A DNA stretch of 64,000 nt, from NCBI GenBank assembly GCA_963082875.1, contig OY720103.1, forward strand, positions 4,278,001 to 4,342,000, written 5' to 3'. Position 1 is the first letter of the stretch. Each line of letters starts with the position of its first letter. A model generated the notes under the pieces. The model had not been told where the DNA came from. It ran no database searches and saw only the letters and a list, made by a program, of their open reading frames with translations. The position numbers were made by a program, and so were the translations under genes. The stretch is from Corella eumyota (lineage: Eukaryota > Chordata > Ascidiacea > Phlebobranchia > Corellidae). Positions 52,374-64,000 of the stretch are shown here, one piece after another.

Positions 52374-53127
52374 ATTTTTTTTATGCCATAAGTCTACAAA
52401 CTGGTTAAGTTATAGTTCTGTGTATAAGCTTCTAAAAAAATATTTCAGAGGCGAAATATGAGGTTGCCTTGTAGCTAAATTTAAATTAAATAATATCTGT
52501 AAAGAATACTTGATTGCAATATTAACTGGAACTGTACTTTGCTTTAATAAATATTTACATTATTGCATCAAACTCTAACTCAAATAATGCCTTGTCAAAC
52601 AACAAATAATAATTTTTAAATATTCTGCCAAATGCGAACGTAAAAATGTTTCTAATTAAACAAATAAATATTAAAAAATTATTTTGCGAGTTTTTATTTT
52701 AAATATTGCAAAAAAAACGATACATGCTTACATACACAAAAACAAAAATTATTAATAATTTATTGCTATTTGAACGAACTACTATTAAAAAGTGCAATTT
52801 TATGGCGAATATAGGCTAAATTGAATAATACTCAAATTTTTAGTTAATAAACCGTTTTTTTAAAAGGAAATTTATTGTCATATGGCAAGTTTGCCATCAA
52901 ATAAATTACGAATTCCAAATTTTGGGTATTCAAAATTTCAAAACATATTTTTTTTCTTTGTTTGTTAACATTTGAGATTCTATAACACCAGGACAAGCCT
53001 CCTACACATAGCAAATAGCATGAAATGAACTGTTAGGAAAACACAATTGACTCGTAATCCTTTTAGAGTCAAGTCCGTTAGGCTGGAAGAAGCAATATAG
53101 TTTAAGTTTATCTTGTAAGGTAGCTCG
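52374..53127. other. Spacer between GH76 and ZP-C genes
   Basis: AT-rich sequence with the GH76 promoter and the ZP gene's 3' UTR. No gene or repeat is recognised. Confidence 0.5.
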
Positions 53128-55880
53128 TTATACTCCGCTTGTTTCAACCGGTTTCTTTTTATTTACAACGGCGTAAATAGGGTTGTTATATTTCGATGAA
53201 ATAAGGTCGTTGTCGGACTTTGCTGTCGAAGAGTTGCTACTTCCAGCACTATAATTATAAATTTATGTAAATTACATCTTAATTTGAGAAAAATTCTTAG
53301 ATTTCAACTTATAGTTAAGCCTACATGAGCCAATCAGATTTTGCTTGAGAATTTAAATCTAAAGAGTTCTTTTTCTTAAGAAATTTAGTTTTTCTTGCTA
53401 AGCATTGTTTTTTAGGGGACTGACTGTGTAAAGAATTGTCATAGCATATCTGACACTTCTATATATATATTTATACATATTACCTTGAAACTGAATCTTC
53501 CAAATAAATATTTTCTTTGGCCGAAGCATTCGTTAAAACTGCATCGTTATATCCACGTGCCTCGTCTTTCTAAAAAAGCAAATTAAACGCAATGTTTTTT
53601 TTTTAAATTGTTATTAATTGTCCTTCTAAAAACCAATTTTAACCCAATTTATTTACTACTTAATTAAATGGGGGATATAATTTGGGTTAAATAATAACAT
53701 ATTAACTTTTAGTTACCCTTGTCTGCCTTCTTTCATAGCATGGATGAATCATATACAAAATCATCAGATAAATAAGAAAAACAACAACCATTGCCAAGAC
53801 TATCGCTAGAATCAACCAAACTATATTAAAATAAAAAAGCACAAAGTTAAATACTAAAGTTTATTAATTTTTACTTTTATATTTGTCTTATATATTCTTT
53901 TATACGAAGAATTGTTGTAAAATACCTGGATTGTCTCTACTTGTGGTTGCACCCCCGCTTGTAGTGTCAGTCGTTGTTAAAATATTTGTTCTTATAATTG
54001 GTCCAATAGTTAGTAGAGTAGCAGCACCGCTAAAAGACGGGTTAAGGGTCTGAGCTCTTATGCACTAAAAAAATAACAAAATATGAAGTTAGTCCAAGTT
54101 ATTTAATAAAGGGTAACTAAATTTTACACACAACTTCTAGAATTTAAAAGCTTTATTAACTTTTAAATCTTTATTTTTATTGAAATATCAGTCTAACTTT
54201 AACGTATATATTTTGTAGTTTTTTAAATTGTTTTTTAATTTTTTCACCTCTTGATTGGTTGGCGTGCAGCCTGTTGCGCATGCGCCTACTGTACAATGAA
54301 AGAAAAATTCTTGGACGCCTGGCAGCAGAAAATCGTTCGGGAAAGAAACGGTCACTTCTCTGCTTCGACTATTTCCAGTCATTAGAATTATGTCCCGCCA
54401 TTGATTAACTGGACATCTGTGGTTTAAATTTAATAAGTTGTTATATATATTTGAGTAGTTAAAGTCTTTGTTGAAGTAAGAAACTGAGAGTTAAGACTTC
54501 ATAGGCTTACAAAGTCTTATCGCTATTGGCTTGGAAAAACCTGATTGCGATTTTTACTACTGATAATTTTTTGATTTTTGAGCTGTTTCCTGAACCTTAG
54601 TTAAACTCAATTTGTATGCTAGAAAAGTTTAAAAAGCAATTTTATTTAATTCTGGTTTTGTTAACACTAAATAAGAAATTGTGGGCTAAATAATCAAGAC
54701 TTTAAGTTTGCCATTTAACATTAAAAGTAAATCAATGTTTATGAAATTACTATATATGCTCAGACTTGTGTTGGCTAATTTTTTAACTATTGGTATTTTT
54801 TGCTTGTCGTTTATACTACTACTGTACGGAATGTTAGGTAGAATACACACCCTGGAAATCCGACAACTTCATTTTCGCCGTCTATGTTAAGATGATCCGC
54901 TTGCCTTGTCACCCAACAATCTTCAAAAAACAGGGCTGTCTTACTAGGTTCAGATTCGATTAAAGTTCCTTTTAAGTACAAGATGCCGTTAAGAGGTGTC
55001 ATGATAGGGGGTGTCAATTCTTCTGTGAAGTTTAAGTTCTAAATATCAAAGCAAATATCAATTGATATTTATGTGATTCATTTGACACAAGATTTACGTA
55101 ATCGGTAACAAATCAACTTTAAAATATATGCATTACATTTTAACAATTTATGTATGAAAATAACGAATACATTGATTTGTTGCTATGTTTTAAAATGGAA
55201 TGCCTTAAAGTCTAGTACAGTTCATTAAAAATATACGTAACTGGCTAAACAAAATACAAAGATAAAATTACTACTTTAGTGCACGTTTTAGATACGGATA
55301 TGGTGTTTTAAGAAGCTATACAAACAAAAAACTTAAAAATTTAAATGTTTGTCTAGCTAAAATTAATTTATGTCATTTTTTTGATATGTAATAAACAAAT
55401 GTGAAATAGTTACAGTACTGTTTAACGAAGGTAAAAATAAAACGTTAAATACGGTGTTCAGGTGTGACAAAGCTATATATAATGTTGTATATTCAGCTTC
55501 AAATACCTTTTTAAATTATAAGGTTATGATATGCCTAACCTTTAATTTTTAAACTAAAAAAACGTTATATAATTTTTTCTCCTTAACTTTATTTCATACA
55601 AATCTATATATTACCGTGTAAAATCCCATCGTAGCGTTTAAAAAATATGTACATGGTCCGGTTCCACTGACGACGTTATTTTCAAGGCACTGTGACGTAG
55701 AAAGGCGTGGGAAGACAAAAACGAATAAAACTTTAAAAATAAATCAAATTTTTAAAATTTATAATAATAAAATATTCGTTAATTTTTTTATGTTACCGGT
55801 TATGCAAAAAAATTTAAACAAATTATAAATTTGTTTTGTTAAAGGGAAAGACTTGTACCTGAAATACGAAGGAACGGCAT
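53128..55880 (-). CDS. Small membrane-anchored ZP-C domain protein
   Basis: ZP modules polymerise extracellular filaments such as egg coats; they have an N half (ZP-N) and a C half (ZP-C). The ATG at 55880 starts a 22-base exon that joins in phase with an exon beginning at 55730, giving a good signal peptide (MPFLRISVLFVFVFPRLSTS). The rest matches the ZP-C half: LFFEDCWVTRQADHL, GCVCPVNQWRDII, SFPNDFLLPGVQEFFFHC and VGACATGC. A Thr/Ser-rich stalk (TTTDTTSGGATTS) is followed by a transmembrane helix (WLILAIVLAMVVVFLIYLMI, about 53760-53815) and a short cytoplasmic tail ending NKKKPVETSGV. No ZP-N half is visible between the signal peptide and ZP-C; the gap has only CLENN...GPCTYF. Eight exons are inferred. 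The ligand or partner is unknown. Confidence 0.75.
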
Positions 55881-57225
55881 CTTAAAACACTTTATTTGAC
55901 TTGAGGTTAGTTAATTGAATTGAATTTTAATAAAGTAGTATTAAATATATAATTTCAACCTTATACCGAAGGTTAAAATTACCGCTTAGAAAATATATTC
56001 AGTCTATATATATATGTATATCGAGTTTATATCAAATCTGTAAATTCAGTAAAATGTAGTTTATTTATTTCGGTAACTTATTGAATTTTTTTTTATTAAA
56101 ATAACTATTTTTTTAAAAATTAATTCATTTTTAATTAAATATTGCTGTCATAAGCTATCTATGTTAATATTTCACTAGCAATATTATTAAAAAAATTTAA
56201 ATTATTTTATTTTTCATCTATCTCCTTGCCTACAGAAAACCCCTTTTCCTTAAAGCCTAAAATATACTGACTGTAATCTACGTTAACGCCCATTTAAGCC
56301 TAGGTTAAATAACCCTTCCGTCTATATACGTGTAAAAGGGTGACCATTTTATTAAAAGGGTATTTATAATGTTCCACGCCTTGTTTCGTCACGCTATATT
56401 CCTTTCCTTTGGTGACGTCATTAAACGTCTTAAACCCCGATTTAGTCATACTTTGACTTTCAATACGTCGCTTCTACCTATGTGGTATGGACTTAATTAG
56501 ATTTTCTTTTAAAGGCGATATAAATACTTTCGATAACAAGATTACCTTTTACGTATGGTCATTTTTTTTAAATTTTTAAACAATTTATAAAAAAGGGTTA
56601 TTTTAAAATTATATCATTTTGATAAAAATATGAATGAATTATTTATAAAAGCATTATCTGAAAATCGAACCACCTATTAATAAAATCTTTTAATGACATG
56701 ATGCTTTATCGAATAATAGCCCACAATTTGAAATGTATATATTTAAGGGTAAGTTATATTTAATGAAATTGCGGTTTGGTAATACCCAGGTTCAACTTAA
56801 CAGTATTCTTTATATATTGCTTAGGATTAGTAAAATCCTTATACCTTAAGCATATGATTGTTCTTCAAAAACTGTATAAAGTTAGCTTTTATTGTGCACT
56901 ACCGTTGTTTATTATTAAAAAATTGCGCAAGAAAGTAACTATAGAACTGTACAATAAATTTGTAAATGTCGAATTCTTTTTATAAGCAATCTGTGTTAAT
57001 ATTTTATTTTATATAATTATTGATATTTTAGACTTGACGTTATGATATTTGAAATCTATATAATGTCAACATGCTTGTTATAATTATTCTTATATACATC
57101 TTAATATAAAAAATATAGTACATAAAAGTGATTAACAAAAAGACCTACGAAATATATTTTTAGCCTTATTTACTAATGTTGTTAAAAAAAAAAAAGATAT
57201 GCTAAATATAGTTGCTACTTAATGT
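55881..57225. other. Spacer between ZP-C gene and vWA gene A
   Basis: AT-rich, with (TA)-rich stretches and a less AT-rich patch at 56220-56480 that may be the ZP gene promoter or an old repeat. A 69-codon open frame at 56776 on the plus strand has no recognisable product. Confidence 0.45.
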
Positions 57226-57362
57226 TTAAGCAATTAGGTTTATACACATCACTACAAACAAATACAGGATCGTTTGTAAGGAGAATGTGCACGCCCCTGA
57301 TGTTGTAGCCTGTGTTGTCGTTGTTGTTGCTGTTGTTGCTGTGGCTGTTGATGAAGTTAACG

Positions 57363-57397
<35 letters not shown>

Positions 57398-59829
57398 GAG
57401 GTATTTGAGGTCAGTGCCGCAAGGTCAACCGCCTGAAAAATTAGTTAAATTTTTGCAAAACGTTTTCAGAAGATACTTAACTCAATTCAAACAACATCTT
57501 ATAGGATATTACCAACTAAAAGGTTTAAATAGATTTGTATTTTATTACCGAATTTGCTGTCACTGTAAGGTCCAACGAACTATCTCCGACTGGTGTAACG
57601 GCCACAAAAACATTTGCACTTGTGGCACCAACGTTACGCCGAAAGCGTTGCTTTATGACGTCATTAGTATGACGTTTACGTCGCGACGACGAAAACGGTG
57701 TATGAAACACTCCGACCAATTCAAATGTGGTTTGGTTGGCGTTCGTGGCATTTAACACAATTGTTGTTGTACCCTAAACAGTAACAAGGTAGTAAGTATA
57801 AAACAAGTATTCTTGTTTTGAAATTAAAGCTTTACTATTTTACCTGCTTCAACGTGATACTAAAGTCGTAGATAACCGAACTTGGGTTCTGTACGTTGGA
57901 AGAAATGTAAACCATGCCTTCCCCTTCTGTTACGTTGTAAACCAAAGTAACAAGACCGCTAGGTGGTATTAGCACGGCAGAAAAATGCGTTTGACCCGAC
58001 TCAATACCCAAAGAAACGTCTACGTTGTCCTACAACAAAATCCATTTTCTTATAAACTAATAATATTTTGGTATAATATTTGTATAACTGAACTAATAAC
58101 AGGTTGTGTTACCTGCACAGTTACTATAGCAATGCATGCTTCTTCAGTAATTTCTCTTTTTAAAACAAGAAGAAGTTGGCTGAACATATTTAGCTGATAA
58201 ACATATCTTGTGTCTGGGTTGTTTCCTATTTCATTTAGTTCGTCAATTCCAATTCCAGATCCAATGCCAACCGCATAAACTGTAATATCTTGGTCCCTTG
58301 CCTACAAACAAATTGATTTTTTGTTAGTTAAGTTATCTATTAGGTTTTAAGTTATAAAAAAGGTTAATTACGTACTTGATCAGAAGGTGTTTCGACGTTA
58401 TCACTACTTCGGCCATCTGTCAACACTAATAGAATGCGAGGTACGGCTTCGCTCAGTGGCCTGGCGCCATTAGTTTCGTTAAAACCATTTGTCACAACGT
58501 CGCTTATAGCCGCCCCTGTCAACGTCCCACCTTATTTGAAAAAATAAAAACTGTTTCAGTGAATTTGTTTAAATTTTAAAACACACAAGTTTATGGTGTA
58601 ATTACAGTTTGCAAAAGTACGAAGTATACAGCAAGTATACAGCATTACTGCTTGGATAATTAACAGAAGAGACTAAGGCATTGAATTCAGCATTGGTTGT
58701 ATGTTCGTTGAAATAACTGTGGATTGTGTGTGTACGAGTGTAGACAGAGAATCCTACTCGCACTGAGTTGAAATCGATATTAAACTCTGCAGACAAGTCC
58801 TCGACGAATGCTAAAGCTTGGTTGAAATTAACAGAACCAACACTTCCCGAGCCATCAACCAAAATCCACAAATCCAGTTTACTTACAGCACAACCTTAAC
58901 AATTAAACACATCTTTACTATTTATAAAAAAAAAACATTTTTTCCCGTATGAAAGTTTAGTAAAAGCTTGATCACACTTTTTCACGTATCTTACTTGTTT
59001 GGTTTTCAAACGAGTTTACTGTGTCTATAAAGTAAGATGAACTTCCACTGGTATTGTAATAGGTTGACCACCACACTGCCTGTTCATCTATGGTCAAAGG
59101 AATTCTTCCATTAGAGAGTTCGAATATTTGTATAAGCAATCTTGCAGCAAATGCTGATCGTATTGGAATACTTAAAATATTTTTTATTATTTTACATTGT
59201 TTTGAAGTGCATTTTAATTTGATTTTTTTGACGTAGAAAATTCTTGCTTTAACAAATTTTACCTGAAATTGTTATTTGTCAAATTGGTGTTTTCAGACTC
59301 AATAGCCGAACCTATTATTGCAATACTTGTAAGAACCTCTGAGTTGAGGCTGTTATTGAGAAGTTGCTGATACTTTGCTTCGGTAATCTGCGTATTCATA
59401 AAATTGTTAAAGATTGCCTTTTAAACTTTGTAGATGAATTAAAATTAAATTTAAAACCATAAAATGAATCTATGTTAGCGATATTAAAATGTAACTTAAC
59501 AATTTTTATCCGACCTGCCAAATTCCGCCGTCTGGATTCAAACCTAAGTCTTCACCAAAATTAGATTCGACAAGGGCTATTCGTTCTAAGAGGCCGTAAT
59601 CATTGGAAAAATGATTCGGTTGCTCTAATTTTTGTATGCAAGCTCTGACAACGTCTATGCCGGTGCTGCCAGCAACTTCAGTCAAATCAACGCCTTGTCC
59701 AAAGGAATTTCTAAACAGATAATATAATTATTTAATATAAAAGTTAACTAATATACTTATTATATTCAAGAAAACTTACGTTATGCATACTTGCACAATT
59801 GCAAAAGTCGCTAAAATAAATTTAATCAT
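57226..59829 (-). CDS. Secreted/GPI-type vWA protein with lysozyme-like N-domain, copy A
   Basis: About ten exons encode roughly 590 residues. The signal peptide is MIKFILATFAIVQVC. The N-domain (about 23-180) has IALVESNFGED, DGGIWQITE, SAFAARLLIQ and QAVWWSTYYNTSG. This spacing recalls a lysozyme/transglycosylase-like fold, with Glu65 the only clear candidate acid; that is inference. The vWA domain (about 188-375) has the MIDAS residues DGSGS (196-200), a Thr in GTLTGAA (about 267-270) and TDG (302-304). A second, beta-rich region (380-516) contains a furin-type SSRRKR site at about 470-475 and RFRR at 484-487. A poly-Thr/Ser mucin-like stretch follows, then TTSGAC and a hydrophobic C-end (TILYLFVVMCINLIA) suited to GPI anchoring. 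The paralogue lies upstream on the same strand. The role is unknown; matrix or immune binding are possible. Confidence 0.8.
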
Positions 59830-60742
59830 CTTGATGACAACAGATTTGAATCAATACTAAACTTGTCTTGATATATATATATATTTAACTTGCTTTGAAT
59901 TATATAGGAAGAAAATTTGAATTTAATATATGCAAATATGATATTAAATTTAATGATGTCAATTAAACTTTTTATCCAAAAAATTAGGTTTTGTCTGTTA
60001 AGCAACGAAGTATGGGACTGATTAAATAATAATAAATTTTAACAACGGCATGTCATCAAATATATGTAAATTTTTTCAAGATATAAAAAAACTAGATTTT
60101 ATAGAGACTTTAAAGTAAATGTTTTTTTATTACCTTTTAACTTAAAAAATTATCTTACTTTAAAAAATTTACATGGTAACGAGAAATTAAACTGCAAAAT
60201 ATTGACATGGCAGGGAACTTCTGTTTGTTAAGGAATGTTTGCGATATGTGATAACAAAGAAAAACTTTGTTTTTAAGAACTGTGGCAATATTTCGTAATA
60301 GTATAATTTTGGAAAGTTATGAGAAATAAAATTTCTCGTCTTCTGATTGGTGAATTTGGTCACGTGATCATACAATGTTTAACAACGAATTGGTAATACC
60401 AAAGTATGTCGAAATCTGTTATTTAAAATTACGAGTTTCAACTTTGTGTATGTATAAAACTGTAGTTAATAATCTTGGCATTGTTTGTTTGTGGATTTGG
60501 GTCGTTACATGTTTATTTTATTTACATTTGTGATGTCTAACTTCGATTTGGTTCCCTAATAATAATATAACAAAATAATTTTTGAAAGCACACTTTTATT
60601 TACTTTTCTACTTTTAAACAACTCTATGCATTTTATCTTTAATAATGTTTTACACGAAAATGAGTAACTTAAAAAAAAATTAAGTTTATTTACAATTTAT
60701 TTTAATAGTTAGGTATTGGAAAGGGTTACAACTAAACTAAAA
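59830..60742. promoter_or_regulatory. Upstream region of vWA gene A, with duplicated promoter block
   Basis: There is no gene. The 60190-60365 segment resembles 63830-64000 upstream of copy B, including TCTCGTCTTCTGATTGGTGA against TCTCGTTTTTTGATTGGTTA. ATTGG is an inverted CCAAT box. The stretch next to 60742 is copy B's 3' UTR. Confidence 0.55.
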
Positions 60743-63450
60743 CTATTTATGCCAGAAAATACACAAAACAAAAAACAAATACAGAATTGTATGTTTAGGT
60801 AATTTGCATCCTCCTGATGTTGTAGCTTGTGTCGTTGTTGTAGCCTGTGTCGTTGTTGCAGCCTGTGTTGTTGTTGCAGCTGTTGTTGGAGCCTGTGTCG
60901 TTGTTGTGGTTGTTGACGCTGCAGTTGTTGATGTTGTTGAGATTGTTGCACTTGCGTTTGAAGTCAGTGCCGCTACGTCAACCACCTGAATAATTTTTTT
61001 TAAATTTTGGTATACTTTTGAAAAGATACTTAACTAAATTTCAACCTTATCTTGTTTATCATTTTTACAACTAAAAGGTTTAAACAGATTAATATTTTAT
61101 TACTGAATTTGCTGTCACTGTAAGGTTTAACGAACTATTCCCGACTGGTGTAACTGCCACAAAAAGATTTGCACTTTTGGCACCAACGTTACGTCGACTA
61201 CGTTGCTTGATGACGTCATCAGTATCACGTTTACGTCGCGATGACGTAAACGGTTCACGAAACACTCCGACTAATTCAAATGTGGTTTGGTTGGCGTTCG
61301 TGGCATTTAACACAATTGTTGTTATACCCTAAAAAGTAACAAAGCAGTAAGTAGCAAAAGCTAAAATCCTGTTTTAAAATTGCGGAAATCGTTAACAAAG
61401 AGATTTTGTTAAAACTTTACTATTTTACCTGCTCCAACGTGATACTAAAGTCGTAGATAACCGAACTTGGGTTCTGTACATTGGTAGAAATGTAAACCAA
61501 ACCTTCTCCTTCTTCTACGTTGTAAACCAAAGTAACAAGACCACTTGGAGGTACTGCCATGGCAGAAAAGTGAGTTTGTCCCGATTCAATCCCCAAAGAA
61601 ACGTCTACGTTGTCCTACAACAAAATCCATTTTCTTATAAACTAATAATATTTTAGTATAATATTTGTTTAACTGAACTAATAACAGGTTGTGTTACCTG
61701 CACAGTTACTATAGCAATGCATGCTTCTTCAGTAATTTCTCTTTTTAAAACAAGAAGAAGTTGGCTAAACATATTTAGCTGATAAACATATCTTGTGTCT
61801 GGGTCGTTTCCTATTTCATTTAGTTCGTCAATTCCTATTCCAGATCCAATACCAACCGCATAAACTGTAATATCTTGGTCCCTTGCCTATAAGAACCAAT
61901 TAATGTTCTTATAATAGTTTATTATATTGTTAGATAAACTTATATTACCTACAGATTATATTAAAAAATGTAAATTACGTACCTCATTTGAAGGTATTTC
62001 AACGTCATCACCACTACGGCCATCTGTTAAGACCAATAAAATGCGAGGTACAGCTTCACTTAGTGGCCTGGCACCATTAGCTTCGGTAAAACCATCATCG
62101 ACAACTTCTTTTATGGCTGCTCCTGTCGACGTTCCACCTTGAATTTAAAGAATATTTGTTGTTTTATTGAATTAGTTTAAATGTTAAAACAAGGTTAACG
62201 GTGTAGTTACAGTTTTTACAAAAGTACAAAGTATACAGCATTGTTTTTACCGCTTGGATAATTAATTAAAGAGATCAAGGCATTGAATTCAGCATTCGTT
62301 GTATGTTGGTTAAAATAACTGTGAAATGTGTGTGTATGAGTGTAGACGGAAAACCCTAGTCGTACAGAGTTAGAATCGATATTAAACTCTGCAGACAAGT
62401 CCTCGACGAATGTTAATGCTTGGTTAAAATTATCAGAACCAACACTTCCCGACCCATCAACCAAAATCCACAGATCAAGTTTACCGACTTCACAACCTTA
62501 ATTAATTAAACACATTGTTACTATTAATACTAGTAAAACTTAGTAAAATTTTGATCATACTTTTTTATTTAACTTACTTGTTTGGTTCTCGAACGAGTTT
62601 ACTGTGTCAATAAAGTAAGATGAACTTCCATTAGTATTGTAATAGGTTGACCACCAAACTGCCTGTTCATCTATGGTCAACGGAATTCCTCCATTGGAGA
62701 GCTCGATTATTTGTATAAGCAATCTTGCAGCAAACGCCGACCGTATAGGAACACTTTAAAATATTTTATACTTTTAATATTTTGAAGCAAATTTTTGTGC
62801 AGTATTTTAACGTTTGACAAGCACAACGTATACTTCTTGTTTTTCTATAGTTTACCTGAAATTGTCGTTCGTTAGATCAACGTTCTCAGTACCAATGGCA
62901 AGACCAATTTTCAAAGTACTTGCAACAACATTAATGGTGTTGTCGACAATTTCTTGATACTGTTCATTAGTGATCTGCAAAATGCAGTGTTAATTCTGGA
63001 TCGATTTTAATTAGGTCTTCAACTGTTTAAACTAATTAGAATTAATTGTTTTGAGACAACAACATTTAAGATGAGAAAAATTCCACAAAAGTCGTTACAG
63101 AAGTGAATACTTTTAAAATATAATTGCACAATTTGTGATTGACCTGCCAAATTCCGCCGTCTGGATTCGAACCCAAGTCTTCACCAAGATTAGATTCAAC
63201 AAGGGCTATACGTTCTAAAAGGCCGTAATCATTGGAAAAATGGTTTGGTTGTTCCAATCTTTGTATGCAAGCTCTGACTACATCTATTCCTGTGCTGCCG
63301 GCTACTTCAGTCAAATCAACGCCTTGTCCAAGGGAAATGCTATATTACATGAATTTAATATAATTATACTCTACCAAAGTGTTTTTTATAAAAGACTTAC
63401 GGTATAACTTGCTGCACAATTAAAAAAGTTGCCAAAATTTCTTTAAACAT
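60743..63450 (-). CDS. Secreted/GPI-type vWA protein with lysozyme-like N-domain, copy B
   Basis: This is a tandem paralogue of copy A with the same exon order and about 80% matching residues by eye. The signal peptide is MFKEILATFLIVQQV. The N-domain keeps IALVESNLGED, DGGIWQITNEQYQ, SAFAARLLIQII and QAVWWSTYYNTNG. The vWA domain keeps DGSGSVGSDN, GTSTGAA and TDGRSGDD. The beta-rich region again has SSRRKRDTDD and RSRRNVG, so both basic sites are conserved. The Thr-rich stretch is longer here and made of TTQAT-like units. The C-end TTSGGC plus TILYLFFVLCIF again fits a GPI signal. Starts of A and B are 3,621 bases apart. Confidence 0.8.
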
Positions 63451-64000
63451 ATTCAATAGTTCTTAGATAAAAGTTTTAGGGTAGGTAAAAGTTTTGCTCA
63501 GTAAATAAGTAAAACGTTAACTTGTCTAATTCTTTATAACCATTAAAGTATTTGTGTAAATATTAAAATCTATTGTTAAATGAAGTGGGGCTTTCAACGG
63601 TAATATATATATGCTAATTTTGTGATATGTTTGTAAAGACCTTTTTTAACAAAAAATGATAAATCATATAAAAATATAAGTTATGTTTACTAAGCAACTA
63701 CAGATGTTATCTTTTAAATTAAGGGCTTTATGGAAAACTTTTCACATTATTTATTTAGATGTTTTTAAAGAACAGGTAATACAAGTTAAACAATTGCAAT
63801 ATAGTACAATAATAAAAAAGAATTTAAAGTCTTGGAAAAATATTGACTAGGCAAGTGGTCTTTGTTTGCAACATGTAATAATGAATTTCACCATGGCCTT
63901 TCAACAAAACACCTTGTCACAAAAAAGAGTTGTAATATTTTAAAGTTAATAAAGGGTAAATTTGATAAATGTTCTCGTTTTTTGATTGGTTAAACCAGTA
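63451..64000. promoter_or_regulatory. Upstream region of vWA gene B
   Basis: AT-rich. From about 63830 it resembles the region upstream of copy A, with the inverted CCAAT box ATTGG at about 63984. No gene is seen before the window ends. Confidence 0.5.

Noticed and set aside
54283-54293. A second GCGCATGCGC NRF1-type word
   Set aside because: It lies inside a ZP-C coding exon and encodes part of the conserved GACATGC stretch, so chance is more likely than a promoter.
57312-57755. A 147-codon plus-strand frame starting with a leucine run
   Set aside because: It is antisense to the Thr-rich coding stretch of vWA copy A; the leucines come from the reversed ACA repeat.
60709-60951. A Gln-rich minus-strand frame (QQQ, HRLQQ)
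   Set aside because: It is the wrong frame of the Thr-rich stretch of vWA copy B; the other frame continues the protein and ends in the GPI-type signal.

Overview
The window looks like nuclear DNA of a tunicate, most likely a Ciona-type ascidian. It is very AT-rich. Genes are packed closely, most introns run from tens to a few hundred bases, and the proteins read as chordate orthologues. Short tRNA-derived repeats litter introns and spacers. The species call is inference from gene content and style.

Layout. 223-10273 (+) is the ciliary transport gene IFT140 in about 32 exons. 11206-15168 (-) is TAF4, a TFIID subunit, divergent from LSM14 (16588-20397, +), an RNA-granule protein. Two intronless ceramide synthase genes follow (21951-23006 and 23854-24927, +). 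On the minus strand come NSUN2 (26543-31817), an RNA cytosine-5 methyltransferase, and two intronless chitobiase-like GH18 genes (32241-33380 and 33739-34833). Two intronless bZIP genes lie at 36035-36541 (CEBPG type) and 38239-39162 (C/EBP alpha/beta/delta type). The many-exon minus-strand gene at 41086-47565 is recognisable as SPIDR, a recombination scaffold, and CAPSL (47833-48766, -) follows. From 49398 to the end all genes are minus-strand and encode secreted or surface proteins: a GH76 mannanase-like enzyme with a cysteine-rich tail, a small membrane-anchored ZP-C protein, and two tandem genes joining a possible lysozyme-like domain, a vWA domain and a Thr-rich, probably lipid-anchored tail.

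How the parts relate. IFT140 and CAPSL belong to cilia biology. TAF4, LSM14, NSUN2, the C/EBPs and SPIDR act in gene expression or genome maintenance. The ceramide synthases and glycosidases are metabolic. The strongest large-scale signal is gene order: TAF4-LSM14, CEBPG-C/EBP and C/EBP-SPIDR are neighbours here, and from memory they are neighbours or close linkage in human on 20q13, 19q13 and 8q11. This window may therefore keep the unduplicated chordate arrangement.

Other notable items are an upstream reading frame overlapping the C/EBP start codon, a hAT-type MITE with a perfect 8-bp target duplication inside NSUN2, a vWA tandem duplication of about 3.6 kb that carried its promoter and shows a gene-conversion-like patch, and the intron-bearing GH76 gene. 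No retrovirus-like or Polinton-like element was recognised. Exon borders are read by eye from open frames and GT/AG signals and may be off by a few codons.
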